64,000 nt of DNA from NCBI RefSeq assembly GCF_003315035.1, contig NZ_QNRE01000017.1, forward strand, positions 97,640 to 161,639, in the 5' to 3' direction. Below are positions 18,744-27,170 of the stretch, one piece after another; position 1 is the first letter of the stretch, and each line of letters begins with the position of its first letter. The position numbers were made by a program, and so were the translations under genes. This DNA is from Nocardia puris (GTDB lineage Bacteria; Actinomycetota; Actinomycetes; Mycobacteriales; Mycobacteriaceae). Below the pieces are notes generated by a model that made no database searches, was not told the DNA's origin, and saw nothing but the letters and a program-made list of their open reading frames with translations.

Positions 18744-19421
18744 ATGACCAGCGGTGGGTACGACCCCAACCAGTATCCGCAGGGCGGGCAGCCGTACGGC
18801 GGCAAGCCCGAGTACGGGCAGCAGCCCCCGCAAGACCCGTACGGCCAGCAGCCGTACGGGCAGCCGCAGCAGCCGGGTTACGGGCAGCAGCCCGGATACG
18901 GTCAGCAGCAGCCGTACGGACAGCAGCAGCCGTACCCGCAGGACCCCTACGGCCAGCAGCAGCCGTACGGGCAGCCGCCGTACGGCGGTGGTTTCGGTGG
19001 GCCGCAGCCGGGCGATCTATGGACCCGATTCGCGGCTCGGCTGATCGACAGCCTCATCGTCGGCATCCCGTTCCAGGTCGTCAGCGTCTTCATCGGCAGC
19101 ACCCTCATCAGCATCCTGCTCGCCGCCCTGTCGGCTTTGGCGTTGCTGGGCTACTTCGTGCTGATGGAGACCAGCCAGGGGGCCACCCTCGGCAAGAGGA
19201 TCCTCGGCCTGCGGGTCGTCGCTCCCGGCGGTGCGGCCAAGATCGATCCCGTCACCTCGCTCAAGCGCAACATCTTCCTTGCCGCCAATGTCGTGTACTG
19301 CGTGGGCAATCTGGTCGCGCTCGGTCTGATGATCTACATCGCCGTCACCATCGAGCAGGACCCGAACAAGCAGGGCTGGCACGACAAGTTCGCCGGCGGC
19401 ACCCAGGTCGTCAAGGGCTGA
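18744..19421 (+). CDS. RDD family membrane protein with Gln/Tyr/Pro-rich N-terminus
   Basis: A 225-aa protein. Residues 1-90 are a low-complexity tail of repeats such as YGQQQPYGQQQPYP. The RDD domain follows: LWTRFAARLIDSLIVG, helices FQVVSVFIGSTLISILLAAL and LGYFVLMETSQGATLGKRILGLRV, and ends with WHDKFAGGTQVV. The RDD family is of uncertain function (some members are Na+/H+ exchangers in other bacteria). It follows gluQRS by 42 bases and may be co-transcribed. A similar tail occurs on the convergent DUF4190 protein. Confidence 0.88.
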   Translation: MTSGGYDPNQYPQGGQPYGGKPEYGQQPPQDPYGQQPYGQPQQPGYGQQPGYGQQQPYGQQQPYPQDPYGQQQPYGQPPYGGGFGGPQPGDLWTRFAARLIDSLIVGIPFQVVSVFIGSTLISILLAALSALALLGYFVLMETSQGATLGKRILGLRVVAPGGAAKIDPVTSLKRNIFLAANVVYCVGNLVALGLMIYIAVTIEQDPNKQGWHDKFAGGTQVVKG

Positions 19422-19446
19422 CACCCGCGACCCGCTGAACACGAAA

Positions 19447-19480
19447 AGGGGCGTTCCCATCGCAAGATGGGAACGCCCCT
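19447..19480. terminator. Bidirectional hairpin terminator
   Basis: Perfect 15-bp inverted repeat (AGGGGCGTTCCCATC / GATGGGAACGCCCCT) with a GCAA tetraloop, between convergent genes. Confidence 0.88.
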
Positions 19481-19501
19481 GATTCGTCGTCGGGCGGTCG
19501 A

Positions 19502-20023
19502 CTACCAGCCCGCGATCGCGCCGGTGATGATCAGCGCCCAGTACAGGATGCCGAGCACGATGCCTGCGACGCCGACCCACACACCGGCCTGCGCCATGCC
19601 CTTGCCCTCTTCGTTGCCGTGCTGCTTCATCTGGTTCAGCGCGACGACGCCGAGCACCAGGCCGATCAGGCTGGGGACGAAGAAGGCGCAGCAGCCGAGC
19701 AGACCGATGATCGAGGTGACCATCGCGCCGATCGCCAGCCCGTTGGAGCTTTGCCGCGGCGCGTAGCCGTACGGCTGATAGCCCTGGGGATAACCGTAGG
19801 CGGGCGGCTGTGGATAACCGCCCGGCGCCGGACCCGGCGGGGGCTGCTGGTAGTTCGGGTACTCCGGCTGCGACGGCTGCTGGGGATACTGCGGCGCCGA
19901 GGGGTATCCGGACGGGTCCTGGGTGGGGTACTGCGGCGTGGAGCCCTGGCCAGGGGAGCCCGGCGTGACGCCCTCGCCGCCGTACTGCTTCCACCACTCG
20001 TCGGAATCACCCGCGTTCTTCAT
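19502..20023 (-). CDS. DUF4190 domain membrane protein with Pro/Tyr-rich tail
   Basis: A 173-aa protein: residues 1-90 are Pro/Tyr/Gln-rich low complexity, followed by DUF4190 with two helices (NGLAIGAMVTSIIGLLGCCA..., then GVAGIVLGILYWALIITG) and the linking motif LGVVALNQMKQ. Such proteins are common small membrane proteins of unknown role in actinobacteria. Convergent with the RDD gene and divergent from the queuosine transporter. Confidence 0.85.
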   Translation of the reverse strand: MKNAGDSDEWWKQYGGEGVTPGSPGQGSTPQYPTQDPSGYPSAPQYPQQPSQPEYPNYQQPPPGPAPGGYPQPPAYGYPQGYQPYGYAPRQSSNGLAIGAMVTSIIGLLGCCAFFVPSLIGLVLGVVALNQMKQHGNEEGKGMAQAGVWVGVAGIVLGILYWALIITGAIAGW

Positions 20024-20148
20024 GGGTACAGCGTAGACGGGCGGGTCGGCCCAGTCCGGTGTCGATTTCGCGGGCGCGCGAGCCGCCCGGGCGCCGTGGT
20101 GCGGCCGCGACGCCCGGCTCGGGGCCCGGACCTGGGAAGATGTAGCCC

Positions 20149-20922
20149 GTGAGTGATCTCAAGAAAAACGAAGAACTCGACGGGCCTGGGCGCCCCGCGC
20201 CGGACCAGGTGGCATTCGCCCAGGTCGCGCGGGGGTATTACACACCGATCGTCGCGCTGTTCACCGCGACGCTGATCATTTCGAACATCTGCGCCACCAA
20301 GGGCGTGGAGTTCTTCGGCGACCAGTCGGTGACGCTGGGTCCGCTACAGATCCTGCCGATCGTCACCGACGGCGCGTTCTTCCTGTTCCCCCTGGCCTAC
20401 ATCCTGGGCGATGTGCTCAGCGAGGTGTACGGCTTCCGCGCCACCCGGCGCGCCATCTACTACGGTTTCGCCGCGCTGCTGCTGACGGTGCTGTGCTTCG
20501 CCGTGGTGCTCGCGCTGCCGCCCGCCGGGTTCTACGAGAACCAGGCTGCGCTGGAGAGCGTCGTCGGCCCGGTGCCGCGGCTGGTGATCGCCGGTCTCGC
20601 CGGATATCTGGTGGGCCAGCTGCTGAATTCGGCCACTTTGGTGATGATCAAGGAGCGCACCAAGGAAAAGCACCTGTGGGCCAGGCTGATCGGCTCCACC
20701 GTGGTCGGCGAGTTCGCCGACACCCTCATCTTCTGCTCCATCGCCGCCGGCGCCATCGGCATCCAAACCTGGCAGCAGTTCGTGAACTACGTGGTCATCG
20801 GCTTCCTGTGGAAGACGCTGGTGGAAATCGTGGTCATGCCGATCACCTACCGCGTGATCGCGCTGTTGAAGAAACATGAACCCGGCTACGCGCCGGTGCG
20901 GTCGGGAGCGCTGCGCTCCTGA
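20149..20922 (+). CDS. Queuosine precursor transporter (YhhQ/VUT family)
   Basis: A 257-aa protein, GTG start at 20149, with six hydrophobic helices. Family signatures: LFTATLIISNICATKGVEFFG, the substrate-site region AYILGDVLSEVYGFRATRRAI, and VVGEFADTLIFCSIA near the end. COG1738 members import the 7-deazaguanine precursors preQ0/preQ1 (E. coli YhhQ) or, in some bacteria, queuine. tgt is 350 bases away on the other strand and gluQRS 1.4 kb upstream. No precursor biosynthesis genes (queD, queE, queC, queF) are in the window, so salvage is likely. A terminator follows the stop. Confidence 0.9.
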   Translation: MSDLKKNEELDGPGRPAPDQVAFAQVARGYYTPIVALFTATLIISNICATKGVEFFGDQSVTLGPLQILPIVTDGAFFLFPLAYILGDVLSEVYGFRATRRAIYYGFAALLLTVLCFAVVLALPPAGFYENQAALESVVGPVPRLVIAGLAGYLVGQLLNSATLVMIKERTKEKHLWARLIGSTVVGEFADTLIFCSIAAGAIGIQTWQQFVNYVVIGFLWKTLVEIVVMPITYRVIALLKKHEPGYAPVRSGALRS

Positions 20923-20930
20923 GTTCCGGG

Positions 20931-20962
20931 CGTCCCGGTGCGTGCGGTCGCGCACCGGGACG
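20931..20962 (+). terminator. Terminator of queuosine precursor transporter gene
   Basis: Perfect 12-bp inverted repeat CGTCCCGGTGCG / CGCACCGGGACG, nine bases after the stop codon. Confidence 0.8.
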
Positions 20963-20970
20963 TCGAAAGG

Positions 20971-21069
20971 CGTCCACAGGTTCGGGCTGCAACTCGGGAC
21001 GGCTGTGGACAATTCGGCTGCGCGCGTTCGGCCGCGGTCGTGCTCCGAAGTTGTCCACAGGCGTCCACA
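20971..21069. repeat. Cluster of DnaA-box-like sequences
   Basis: Two perfect copies of the mycobacterial-type DnaA box TTGTCCACA occur, one on the minus strand (TGTGGACAA, 21004-21012) and one on the plus strand (21051-21059). Two flanking GCGTCCACA sequences (20970-20978 and 21061-21069) match seven of nine positions. The 346-base intergenic region has no gene. No dnaA, dnaN or AT-rich unwinding element is nearby, so this is not the chromosomal origin; it may titrate DnaA or be a DnaA-regulated promoter. Confidence 0.55.
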
Positions 21070-21268
21070 TTCGGGATGAGCACGCCACGGGGTCGGTCGG
21101 CCTTCACACGACGGTCGGTACCGCAGTCGTTCAGCAGTCCGGTCCCCACGTCTCGCAACGCCCGGAGCGCGGGCGGCGTGCAGGGCGGGGCGATCGTATT
21201 GCGGTGAGAGCCTCAGTGGCACAAGGTCGCGTGACCTCGCGGCACGTTCGCATGCGAGAGGGGACGAC

Positions 21269-22522
21269 TCACGAGCTACGCGTGCGAGAACCCCAGCGGC
21301 CCAGCGTTTCCGCCTTGAACTCGTCGTAGTACCCGCCGTCGATGCTCTCGCGGATACGGTCGACAAGGCGCACCGTGAAGCGTTCGTTGTGGATGGTGCA
21401 GAGTGTGGCGGCCAGCATCTCCTTGGCCTTGAACAGGTGATGGAGGTAGGCGCGGGTGTAGTGGGCGCAGGTGTAGCAGTCGCAGTCGGCGTCGATCGGG
21501 GTGAAGTCGCGGCGGAAGCGGCTGGTGTTGATATTGAAGCGGCCGTCGGGGACGTAGATGGCGGCGTTGCGCGCGACGCGGGAGGGGTTCACGCAGTCGA
21601 AGGTGTCGGCGCCGTTCTCCACCGCGGCGAAGAAGTCCTCCGGCTCGCTGATGCCCAGCATGTGCCGGGGTTTGGCCTCGGGCAGCTCGTCGCAACACCA
21701 GCCGACGATGGCGCCGAGGTTGTGCTTCTCCAGCGCCCCGCCGATGCCGTAGCCGTCGAATTCCGTTCCCTCGGCGCCCCGTAACTCCTCGAGCTCGCGA
21801 CATGCCTTGCGGCGCAGGTCTTCGTACTGCGCGCCCTGGATCACCGCGAACAGCGCCTGGTACGGGCGGTGCGCGCGGGCGGTGGTGAGGCGCTCGTGCT
21901 CGTCGAGGCAGCGCTGCGCCCACTCGTGCGTACGGCGCAGCGATTCCTCTTGGTAGCCACGGGTGTTCATGAGCGTGGTGAGTTCGTCGAACGCGAACAT
22001 GATGTCGGCGCCCAGCTGGTGCTGGATGCCCATCGAAACCTCCGGCGTGAAGCGGTGTTTCGAGCCGTCCAGGTGCGAACGGAAGGTGACGCCGTCGTCG
22101 TCCACGGTGGCCAGGCGCTCCTTGCCCTTGGCGATCACGTCGTCGCTGCGCACGTCCACCGACTCCATGGCGAGGACCTTCTTGAACCCGACGCCCAGCG
22201 ACATCACCTGGAAGCCGCCGCTGTCGGTGAAGGTGGGCCCACGCCAGTTCATGAACGCGCCCAGCCCGCCCGCCTCGTCCACGATGTCGGCGCCCGGCTG
22301 CAGATACAGGTGGTAGGCGTTGGCCAGCAGCGCTTGGGCGCCGAGCTCCTTCATGGTCTCCGGCAGCACCGCCTTGACGGTCGCCTTGGTACCGACCGGG
22401 ATGAACGCGGGCGTCGCGATCTCGCCGTGCGGCGTGCGGATCACCCCGGTCCGCCCGTGCCGCCCGTCCAACCGGGTTCCGACGGTGAAGGAGAAATCTG
22501 CCGAGGCTGCCACGCGCCCCAT
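21269..22522 (-). CDS. tgt: tRNA-guanine(34) transglycosylase
   Basis: A 417-aa TIM-barrel enzyme that exchanges guanine 34 of GUN-anticodon tRNAs for a 7-deazaguanine. Visible: active-site FTDSGGFQVMSLG (catalytic Asp), FAFDELTTLMNTRGY, GYGIGGALEKHN, the nucleophile region NGADTFDCVNPSRVARN, and the zinc site CDCYTCAHYTRAYLHHLFKA. A full-length C-terminus is present. The start ATG 22522 leads into the usual FTVGTRLDGRHGRTGVIRT. It converges with the queuosine precursor transporter and sits in a queuosine cluster with gluQRS. Confidence 0.95.
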   Translation of the reverse strand: MGRVAASADFSFTVGTRLDGRHGRTGVIRTPHGEIATPAFIPVGTKATVKAVLPETMKELGAQALLANAYHLYLQPGADIVDEAGGLGAFMNWRGPTFTDSGGFQVMSLGVGFKKVLAMESVDVRSDDVIAKGKERLATVDDDGVTFRSHLDGSKHRFTPEVSMGIQHQLGADIMFAFDELTTLMNTRGYQEESLRRTHEWAQRCLDEHERLTTARAHRPYQALFAVIQGAQYEDLRRKACRELEELRGAEGTEFDGYGIGGALEKHNLGAIVGWCCDELPEAKPRHMLGISEPEDFFAAVENGADTFDCVNPSRVARNAAIYVPDGRFNINTSRFRRDFTPIDADCDCYTCAHYTRAYLHHLFKAKEMLAATLCTIHNERFTVRLVDRIRESIDGGYYDEFKAETLGRWGSRTRSS

Positions 22523-22884
22523 CCTCTCAGGGGCGACGCGCGCCCCCGCCCACCCCTCCCCGCCTCCGGTCGAGTGGTAACACCCGGCGCGATCATCCGC
22601 TCGGACTCGGCGAGCCCCCGGTACGGTCCGGCCCCGCCCGCACCTACCCGCCGTTGCGTTGCCCGACCAGATCCGAGGGCGTCGCGTAGCACGACGACCC
22701 AGGCACCGTCACCACCCGGTCCGGAACCCCCGGCACGAGCGCAAGCGGCGGGCACCGCGACGCGCCGGTGCCGAGCCGACCGAACTCCCGCCACCGGGCC
22801 GCCGGTCCAGCGAACGGTCCGCCGACATTCACGCCCCCTGATACCACCGGAGGTGCCGCGAAACCGGGACGGCGATTCAGCCCC
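22523..22884. other. Gene-poor stretch between tgt and ABC transporter
   Basis: No confident gene. A minus-strand frame ends ...PGSSCYATPSDLVGQRNGG but lacks a supported start, Shine-Dalgarno or family resemblance. Otherwise only low-complexity frames. Confidence 0.5.
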
Positions 22885-24804
22885 TCAGGCGTCGGCGGCT
22901 GCCGCCGCGAACTGCGCGCTGTACAGGCGGTAGTACGCGCCGCGTTCGTCGAGCAGGCGTTCGTGGGTGCCGTGTTCGACAATGCGGCCCGCCTCCATGA
23001 CCACGATCAGGTCGGCGTCGCGGATGGTGGACAGGCGGTGGGCGATCACGAAGCTGGTGCGGTCCTTGCGCAGGGCGGCGGTGGCGTGCTGCACCAGCAG
23101 TTCGGTGCGGGTGTCCACCGAACTGGTCGCCTCGTCCAGGATCAGGATGGACGGCTTGGCCAGGAACGCGCGCGCGATCGTGATGAGCTGCTTCTCGCCC
23201 GCGCTGACGCCCGACCCCTCCTCGTCGATGAGGGTGTCGTACCCGTGGGGCAGCGCGTGCACGAACCGGTCCACGTACGCGGCGCGGGCGGCGGCGAGGA
23301 TGTCGTCCTCGGAGGCGTTCGGATCGCCGTAGGCGATGTTCTCGCGGATGGTGCCGCGGAACAGCCAGGTGTCCTGCAACACCATGCCGATCCGCGAGCG
23401 CAGGTGGTCGCGCGACATCTCGGTGATGTCCACGTCGTCGATGGTGATGGTGCCCGCGTCCAGTTCGTAGAACCGCATGAGCAGGTTCACCAGCGTGGTC
23501 TTGCCCGCACCGGTCGGCCCGACGATCGCCACCACGTGGCCCGGCTCGGCGACCAGCGAGAGCCGCTCGATCACCGGCTTGTCGGGCTCGTAGCGGAACG
23601 ACACCGCCTCGAACTCGACCCGCCCGCGATCCACCGGACGGATATCGGCCTGCACCGGATCGGGGCTCTGCTCCTCGGCGTCGAGGATCTCGAAGATCCG
23701 CTCGGCCGAGGCCACGCCCGACTGCATGAGGTTCACCATCGACCCGATCTGGGTCAGCGGCTGGCTGAACTGGCGCGAGTACTGGATGAACGCCTGCACC
23801 TCGCCCAGCGAGATGTGCCCCGTCGCCACCCGCAGGCCGCCGACCAGCGCCACCAGCACGAAGTTCACGTTTCCCAGGAACATGATCGCGGGCATGATCA
23901 GCCCGGAGATGAACTGCGCCTTGAAACTGGCCTGGTAGAGCGCCTCGTTGCGTTTGTCGAACTCCGCGGCCACCTCACGGCCGCGCCCGAACGCGGTCAC
24001 TACCTCGTGGCCGGTGTAGGCCTCCTCGACCTGCGCGTTGACCTGGCCGGTGTACTTCCACTGGTCCACGAAATGCGGTTTGGAGCGCTTGGCGATCTGC
24101 GCGGTGACGATGATCGCCCCCGGCACGGTGAGCAGCGCGATCAACGCCAGCAGCGGCGAGATCCAGAACATCATGATCAGGATGCCGAGCACCGAGAACA
24201 CCGAGACGATGAGCTGGCTCATGGTCTGCTGCAGGCTCTGGGAGACGTTGTCCACGTCGTTGGTGACGCGGCTGAGCACATCGCCGCGGGCCTGGGTGTC
24301 GAAGTAGCGCAACGGCAGCCGGTGGATCTTCTCCTCCACCTCGGCGCGCAGCCGCTTCACGGTGCGGTTGATGACGATATTGAGCAGGAAACCCTGCAAC
24401 CAGCCGAACACCGACGCGCCGATGTAGAGCGCCAGCACCACCAGCAGCACCCGGCCCACCGCGCCGAAATCGACGCCGACGCCGGGGATCACGTCCATCG
24501 CGTTCAACATGTCGGCGAGGGTGTCGTTGCCGCTCGCGCGCAACTGCTCGACGGCCTGGTCCTTGGACATGCCGCTCATCGCATCGAGGTTGCGCCCGAC
24601 CACGCCGTCGAACACGAGGTTGGTGGCCTTGCCCAGCAGGTAGGGCCCGAGCACGTTGAGCACCACGGACACGATGGCGAAGCCGACGATGCACCACACG
24701 TAGACCCGCTCCGGGGCGAGCCTGCGCAGCAACCGTTTCAGGGACGGTCCGAAGGACTTCGGCTTGGCGTCGGGCGATCCCGGGTTCGGCATGGCCGAGG
24801 TCAT
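22885..24804 (-). CDS. ABC exporter half-transporter (catalytic subunit of heterodimer)
   Basis: A 639-aa type IV exporter: six-helix membrane domain (about residues 25-350) and nucleotide-binding domain with Walker A GPTGAGKT, signature VSAGEKQL (non-canonical), Walker B LILDEATSSVD with catalytic Glu, and switch His in IAHRLST. The start at ATG 24804 has GGAGG five bases upstream and overlaps the stop of a 24-codon ORF (ATGA). With the following gene it forms a heterodimer of the M. tuberculosis Rv1272c/Rv1273c type, probably exporting a lipid or drug-like compound. Substrate unknown. Confidence 0.88.
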   Translation of the reverse strand: MTSAMPNPGSPDAKPKSFGPSLKRLLRRLAPERVYVWCIVGFAIVSVVLNVLGPYLLGKATNLVFDGVVGRNLDAMSGMSKDQAVEQLRASGNDTLADMLNAMDVIPGVGVDFGAVGRVLLVVLALYIGASVFGWLQGFLLNIVINRTVKRLRAEVEEKIHRLPLRYFDTQARGDVLSRVTNDVDNVSQSLQQTMSQLIVSVFSVLGILIMMFWISPLLALIALLTVPGAIIVTAQIAKRSKPHFVDQWKYTGQVNAQVEEAYTGHEVVTAFGRGREVAAEFDKRNEALYQASFKAQFISGLIMPAIMFLGNVNFVLVALVGGLRVATGHISLGEVQAFIQYSRQFSQPLTQIGSMVNLMQSGVASAERIFEILDAEEQSPDPVQADIRPVDRGRVEFEAVSFRYEPDKPVIERLSLVAEPGHVVAIVGPTGAGKTTLVNLLMRFYELDAGTITIDDVDITEMSRDHLRSRIGMVLQDTWLFRGTIRENIAYGDPNASEDDILAAARAAYVDRFVHALPHGYDTLIDEEGSGVSAGEKQLITIARAFLAKPSILILDEATSSVDTRTELLVQHATAALRKDRTSFVIAHRLSTIRDADLIVVMEAGRIVEHGTHERLLDERGAYYRLYSAQFAAAAADA

Positions 24805-24875
24805 CGAGCCTCCTGCGTCCTGCGGGAGTTCCCGCACCCCGTCGGCACGACGAGCGCTGCGCCATGATGTCTCAT
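24801..24875 (-). CDS. 24-codon mini-ORF coupling two ABC genes
   Basis: ATG at 24875 overlaps the stop of the upstream ABC gene (ATGA), and its own TGA overlaps the ATG of the downstream ABC gene (ATGA). The peptide begins MRHHGAALVVPTG and ends TQEAR. Both junctions carry the same 14-mer AGGAGGCTCGATGA, so a duplicated Shine-Dalgarno/stop-start element brackets it. It may be a translated coupler or a by-product of the duplication. The arrangement is directly visible; expression is inferred. Confidence 0.5.
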   Translation of the reverse strand: MRHHGAALVVPTGCGNSRRTQEAR

Positions 24876-26605
24876 CGAGCCTCCTCCACACTCAGCTGGG
24901 ACTCGACGATCTCCCGGTACTCCGGACAGTCGCGCAGCAATTGCTCATGGGTGCCGATGCCGGCCATCGCGCCGTCCTCGAGCACCACGATCTGGTCGGC
25001 GTCGCGGATGGTGGCCACGCGCTGGGCCACGATGATCACCGACGCGTCGCGGGTCTCGGGGCGCAGCGCCTCGCGCAGGCGGGCGTCCGTGGCCACGTCC
25101 AGCGCCGAGAACGAGTCGTCGAACAGATAGACGCGCGGCTTGCGGACCAGCGCCCGCGCGATGGCCAGGCGCTGGCGCTGCCCGCCCGAGACGGTGGTGC
25201 CGCCCTGGGCGATGGTGGTCTCCAACCCGTCGGGCATCTCGCGCACGAAGTCGGCGGCCTGGGCGATCTCGAGGCAGCGCCACAGTTCCTCGTCGGTGGC
25301 GTCGGGATCGCCGTAGCGCAGGTTGCTCGCGACCGTGCCGGAGAACAGGTACGCCTTCTGCGGCACCAGCCCGATGCCGCGGCGCAGCTGTTCGAGGTCG
25401 AGGTGGCGCACGTCGGTGCCGCCGACCAGCACCGAACCGTCGGTCACGTCGATGAGTCTCGGGATCAGATCGAGCAGCGTGGTCTTGCCCGCGCCAGTGG
25501 AGCCGACGATCGCGGTGGTGGTGCCCGGCGTGACCCGGAACCGGATCCCGGACAACACCGGCTTCTCCGCGCCCGGATAGGCGAATTCGGCGAAGGCGAA
25601 CTCCACCTCGCCCGGATCACCCGCGTAGGGCTGGGGCAGGACCGGCGGACGCACCGACGGCTCGGTCTCGAGCACCTCGCCGATCCGGTCGGCCGAGACC
25701 GACGCCCGCGGCGCCATCATGGCCAGGAACGAGGCCATCATGACCGCCATCAGGATCTGCATGATGTAGGAGAGCATCGCGGTGAGCGAGCCGATCTGCA
25801 TCCGGCCGTCGTCGATCAGGTGGCCGCCGAACCAGATCACCGCCACCGCGGTGACATTGCTGATCAGCATGACGGTGGGGAACATCAGCGCCATCAGCCG
25901 CCCGACGCGCAGCGCCGTCTCGGTGAGCTCGGAATTGGCCACCCCGAAGCGCCAGATCTCCTGGCGCTCGCGCACGAACGCCCGCACCACCCGGATGCCG
26001 GTGATCTGCTCGCGCAGCACCCGGTTGACCGCGTCGATCCGCCGCTGCATCTCCCGGAAACCCGGCACCATCCTGGCGACGATGAACGACATGGACAGGC
26101 CCAGCGCGGGCACCGCGACCAGCAGCACCCAGGACAGGCCCAGGTCCTCGCGCAGCGCCATGATCACCCCGCCCACGCACATGATCGGCGCCATCACCAG
26201 GATGGTCGCCGACATCACGATCAGCAGCTGTACCTGCTGGATGTCGTTGGTGTTGCGGGTGATCAGCGAGGGCGCGCCGAACAGGCCGACCTCGCGGGCG
26301 GAGAACTCACCGACCCGGTGCACCAGCGCGCCGCGCAGGTCGCGGCCCGCGCCCATCGCCGCTCGCGCGCCCAGATACACCGAGAACGCGGAGGCGACGA
26401 TCTGCACGCCGGTGACCGCGAGCATCCACAGGCCGGTGGTCCAGATGTAGCCGATATCGCCCTGGGTGACGCCGTTGTCGATGAGATCGGCGTTGAGGCT
26501 GGGCAGGTAGAGCATGGCGATGACGGCGATCAGCTGCAGCGCCACGACCCCCGCCAGCTGGGCGCGGTAGGGGCGCAGGAAGGTGCTGAGCAGACGGATC
26601 AACAT
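24872..26605 (-). CDS. ABC exporter half-transporter (degenerate-site subunit)
   Basis: A 577-aa exporter subunit with six membrane helices and a nucleotide-binding domain: Walker A GSTGAGKT, signature VSGGQRQR (canonical), Walker B VYLFDDSFSALD with Asp in place of the catalytic Glu, and VAQRVAT with Gln in place of the switch His. Its partner has the catalytic residues but a poor signature. This is the classic asymmetry of heterodimeric exporters: one competent and one degenerate ATP site. It follows Rrf2 by 68 bases, on the same strand as TetR and Rrf2. Confidence 0.88.
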   Translation of the reverse strand: MLIRLLSTFLRPYRAQLAGVVALQLIAVIAMLYLPSLNADLIDNGVTQGDIGYIWTTGLWMLAVTGVQIVASAFSVYLGARAAMGAGRDLRGALVHRVGEFSAREVGLFGAPSLITRNTNDIQQVQLLIVMSATILVMAPIMCVGGVIMALREDLGLSWVLLVAVPALGLSMSFIVARMVPGFREMQRRIDAVNRVLREQITGIRVVRAFVRERQEIWRFGVANSELTETALRVGRLMALMFPTVMLISNVTAVAVIWFGGHLIDDGRMQIGSLTAMLSYIMQILMAVMMASFLAMMAPRASVSADRIGEVLETEPSVRPPVLPQPYAGDPGEVEFAFAEFAYPGAEKPVLSGIRFRVTPGTTTAIVGSTGAGKTTLLDLIPRLIDVTDGSVLVGGTDVRHLDLEQLRRGIGLVPQKAYLFSGTVASNLRYGDPDATDEELWRCLEIAQAADFVREMPDGLETTIAQGGTTVSGGQRQRLAIARALVRKPRVYLFDDSFSALDVATDARLREALRPETRDASVIIVAQRVATIRDADQIVVLEDGAMAGIGTHEQLLRDCPEYREIVESQLSVEEAR

Positions 26606-26673
26606 GATGCTGGCAGGCTACCGGCAAAGATCGACGGTCGCCGTCGAGTTTGTACGCCGCATGATTCGAAAGG

Positions 26674-27132
26674 TCAGCGCCGCGCCCACGCGCCCGGATC
26701 GCCGGTCAGCGCGTCGACGAACCCGGGCAGTGCGTCGGCCGCGATGTCGGCGATGGAGACGTTCTCCAGGACCGCGCGGATGTTGACGCGCAACGCGATC
26801 CACACCTTTTGCAGCGGTTCGGCCGCGCCGCGATACACCACGTCCTCGGGGCGCTCCCCGCGCACCGACGCCAGCGGCCCCTCGATCGCGCGGATCACGT
26901 CGGCGACGGAGATGCGCTCGGCGGGGCGCGCGAGCCAGTAGCCGCCGTCGGGCCCGCGCCTGCTGGTGATCAACTCGGCGCGGCGCAGCTCACCGAGCAC
27001 GGTCTCGAGCACCTTGGGCGCAATGCCCTGCGCCGTGGCGATGGATTCCGCCTTGATCTTGGTGTCGGCGGTGGCACCGGCGATCTCGAGCAGGGTACGC
27101 ACCGCGTAGTCGATTTTCGCGGTGATGTGCAC
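26674..27132 (-). CDS. Rrf2 family transcriptional regulator
   Basis: A 152-aa protein starting MHITAKIDYAVRTLLEIAG, the standard Rrf2 N-terminus, with winged HTH IATAQGIAPKVLETVLGELRRAELITSRRGPDGGYWLARP and ISVADVIRAIEGPLASVRG. The three cysteines that bind iron-sulfur clusters in IscR/NsrR are absent, so it senses something else or acts through a partner. It lies between the TetR gene (38 bases upstream) and the ABC exporter pair, so may be co-transcribed with them. Confidence 0.9.
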   Translation of the reverse strand: MHITAKIDYAVRTLLEIAGATADTKIKAESIATAQGIAPKVLETVLGELRRAELITSRRGPDGGYWLARPAERISVADVIRAIEGPLASVRGERPEDVVYRGAAEPLQKVWIALRVNIRAVLENVSIADIAADALPGFVDALTGDPGAWARR

Positions 27133-27170
27133 GGTCTACTCCCGGAACGTCGTCGTCGGCTCGCTCGAAT

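Noticed and set aside
22644..22830. Minus-strand frame ending PGSSCYATPSDLVGQRNGG
   Set aside because: Looks partly coding but has no Shine-Dalgarno, signal peptide or recognised family; could be an eroded gene end.
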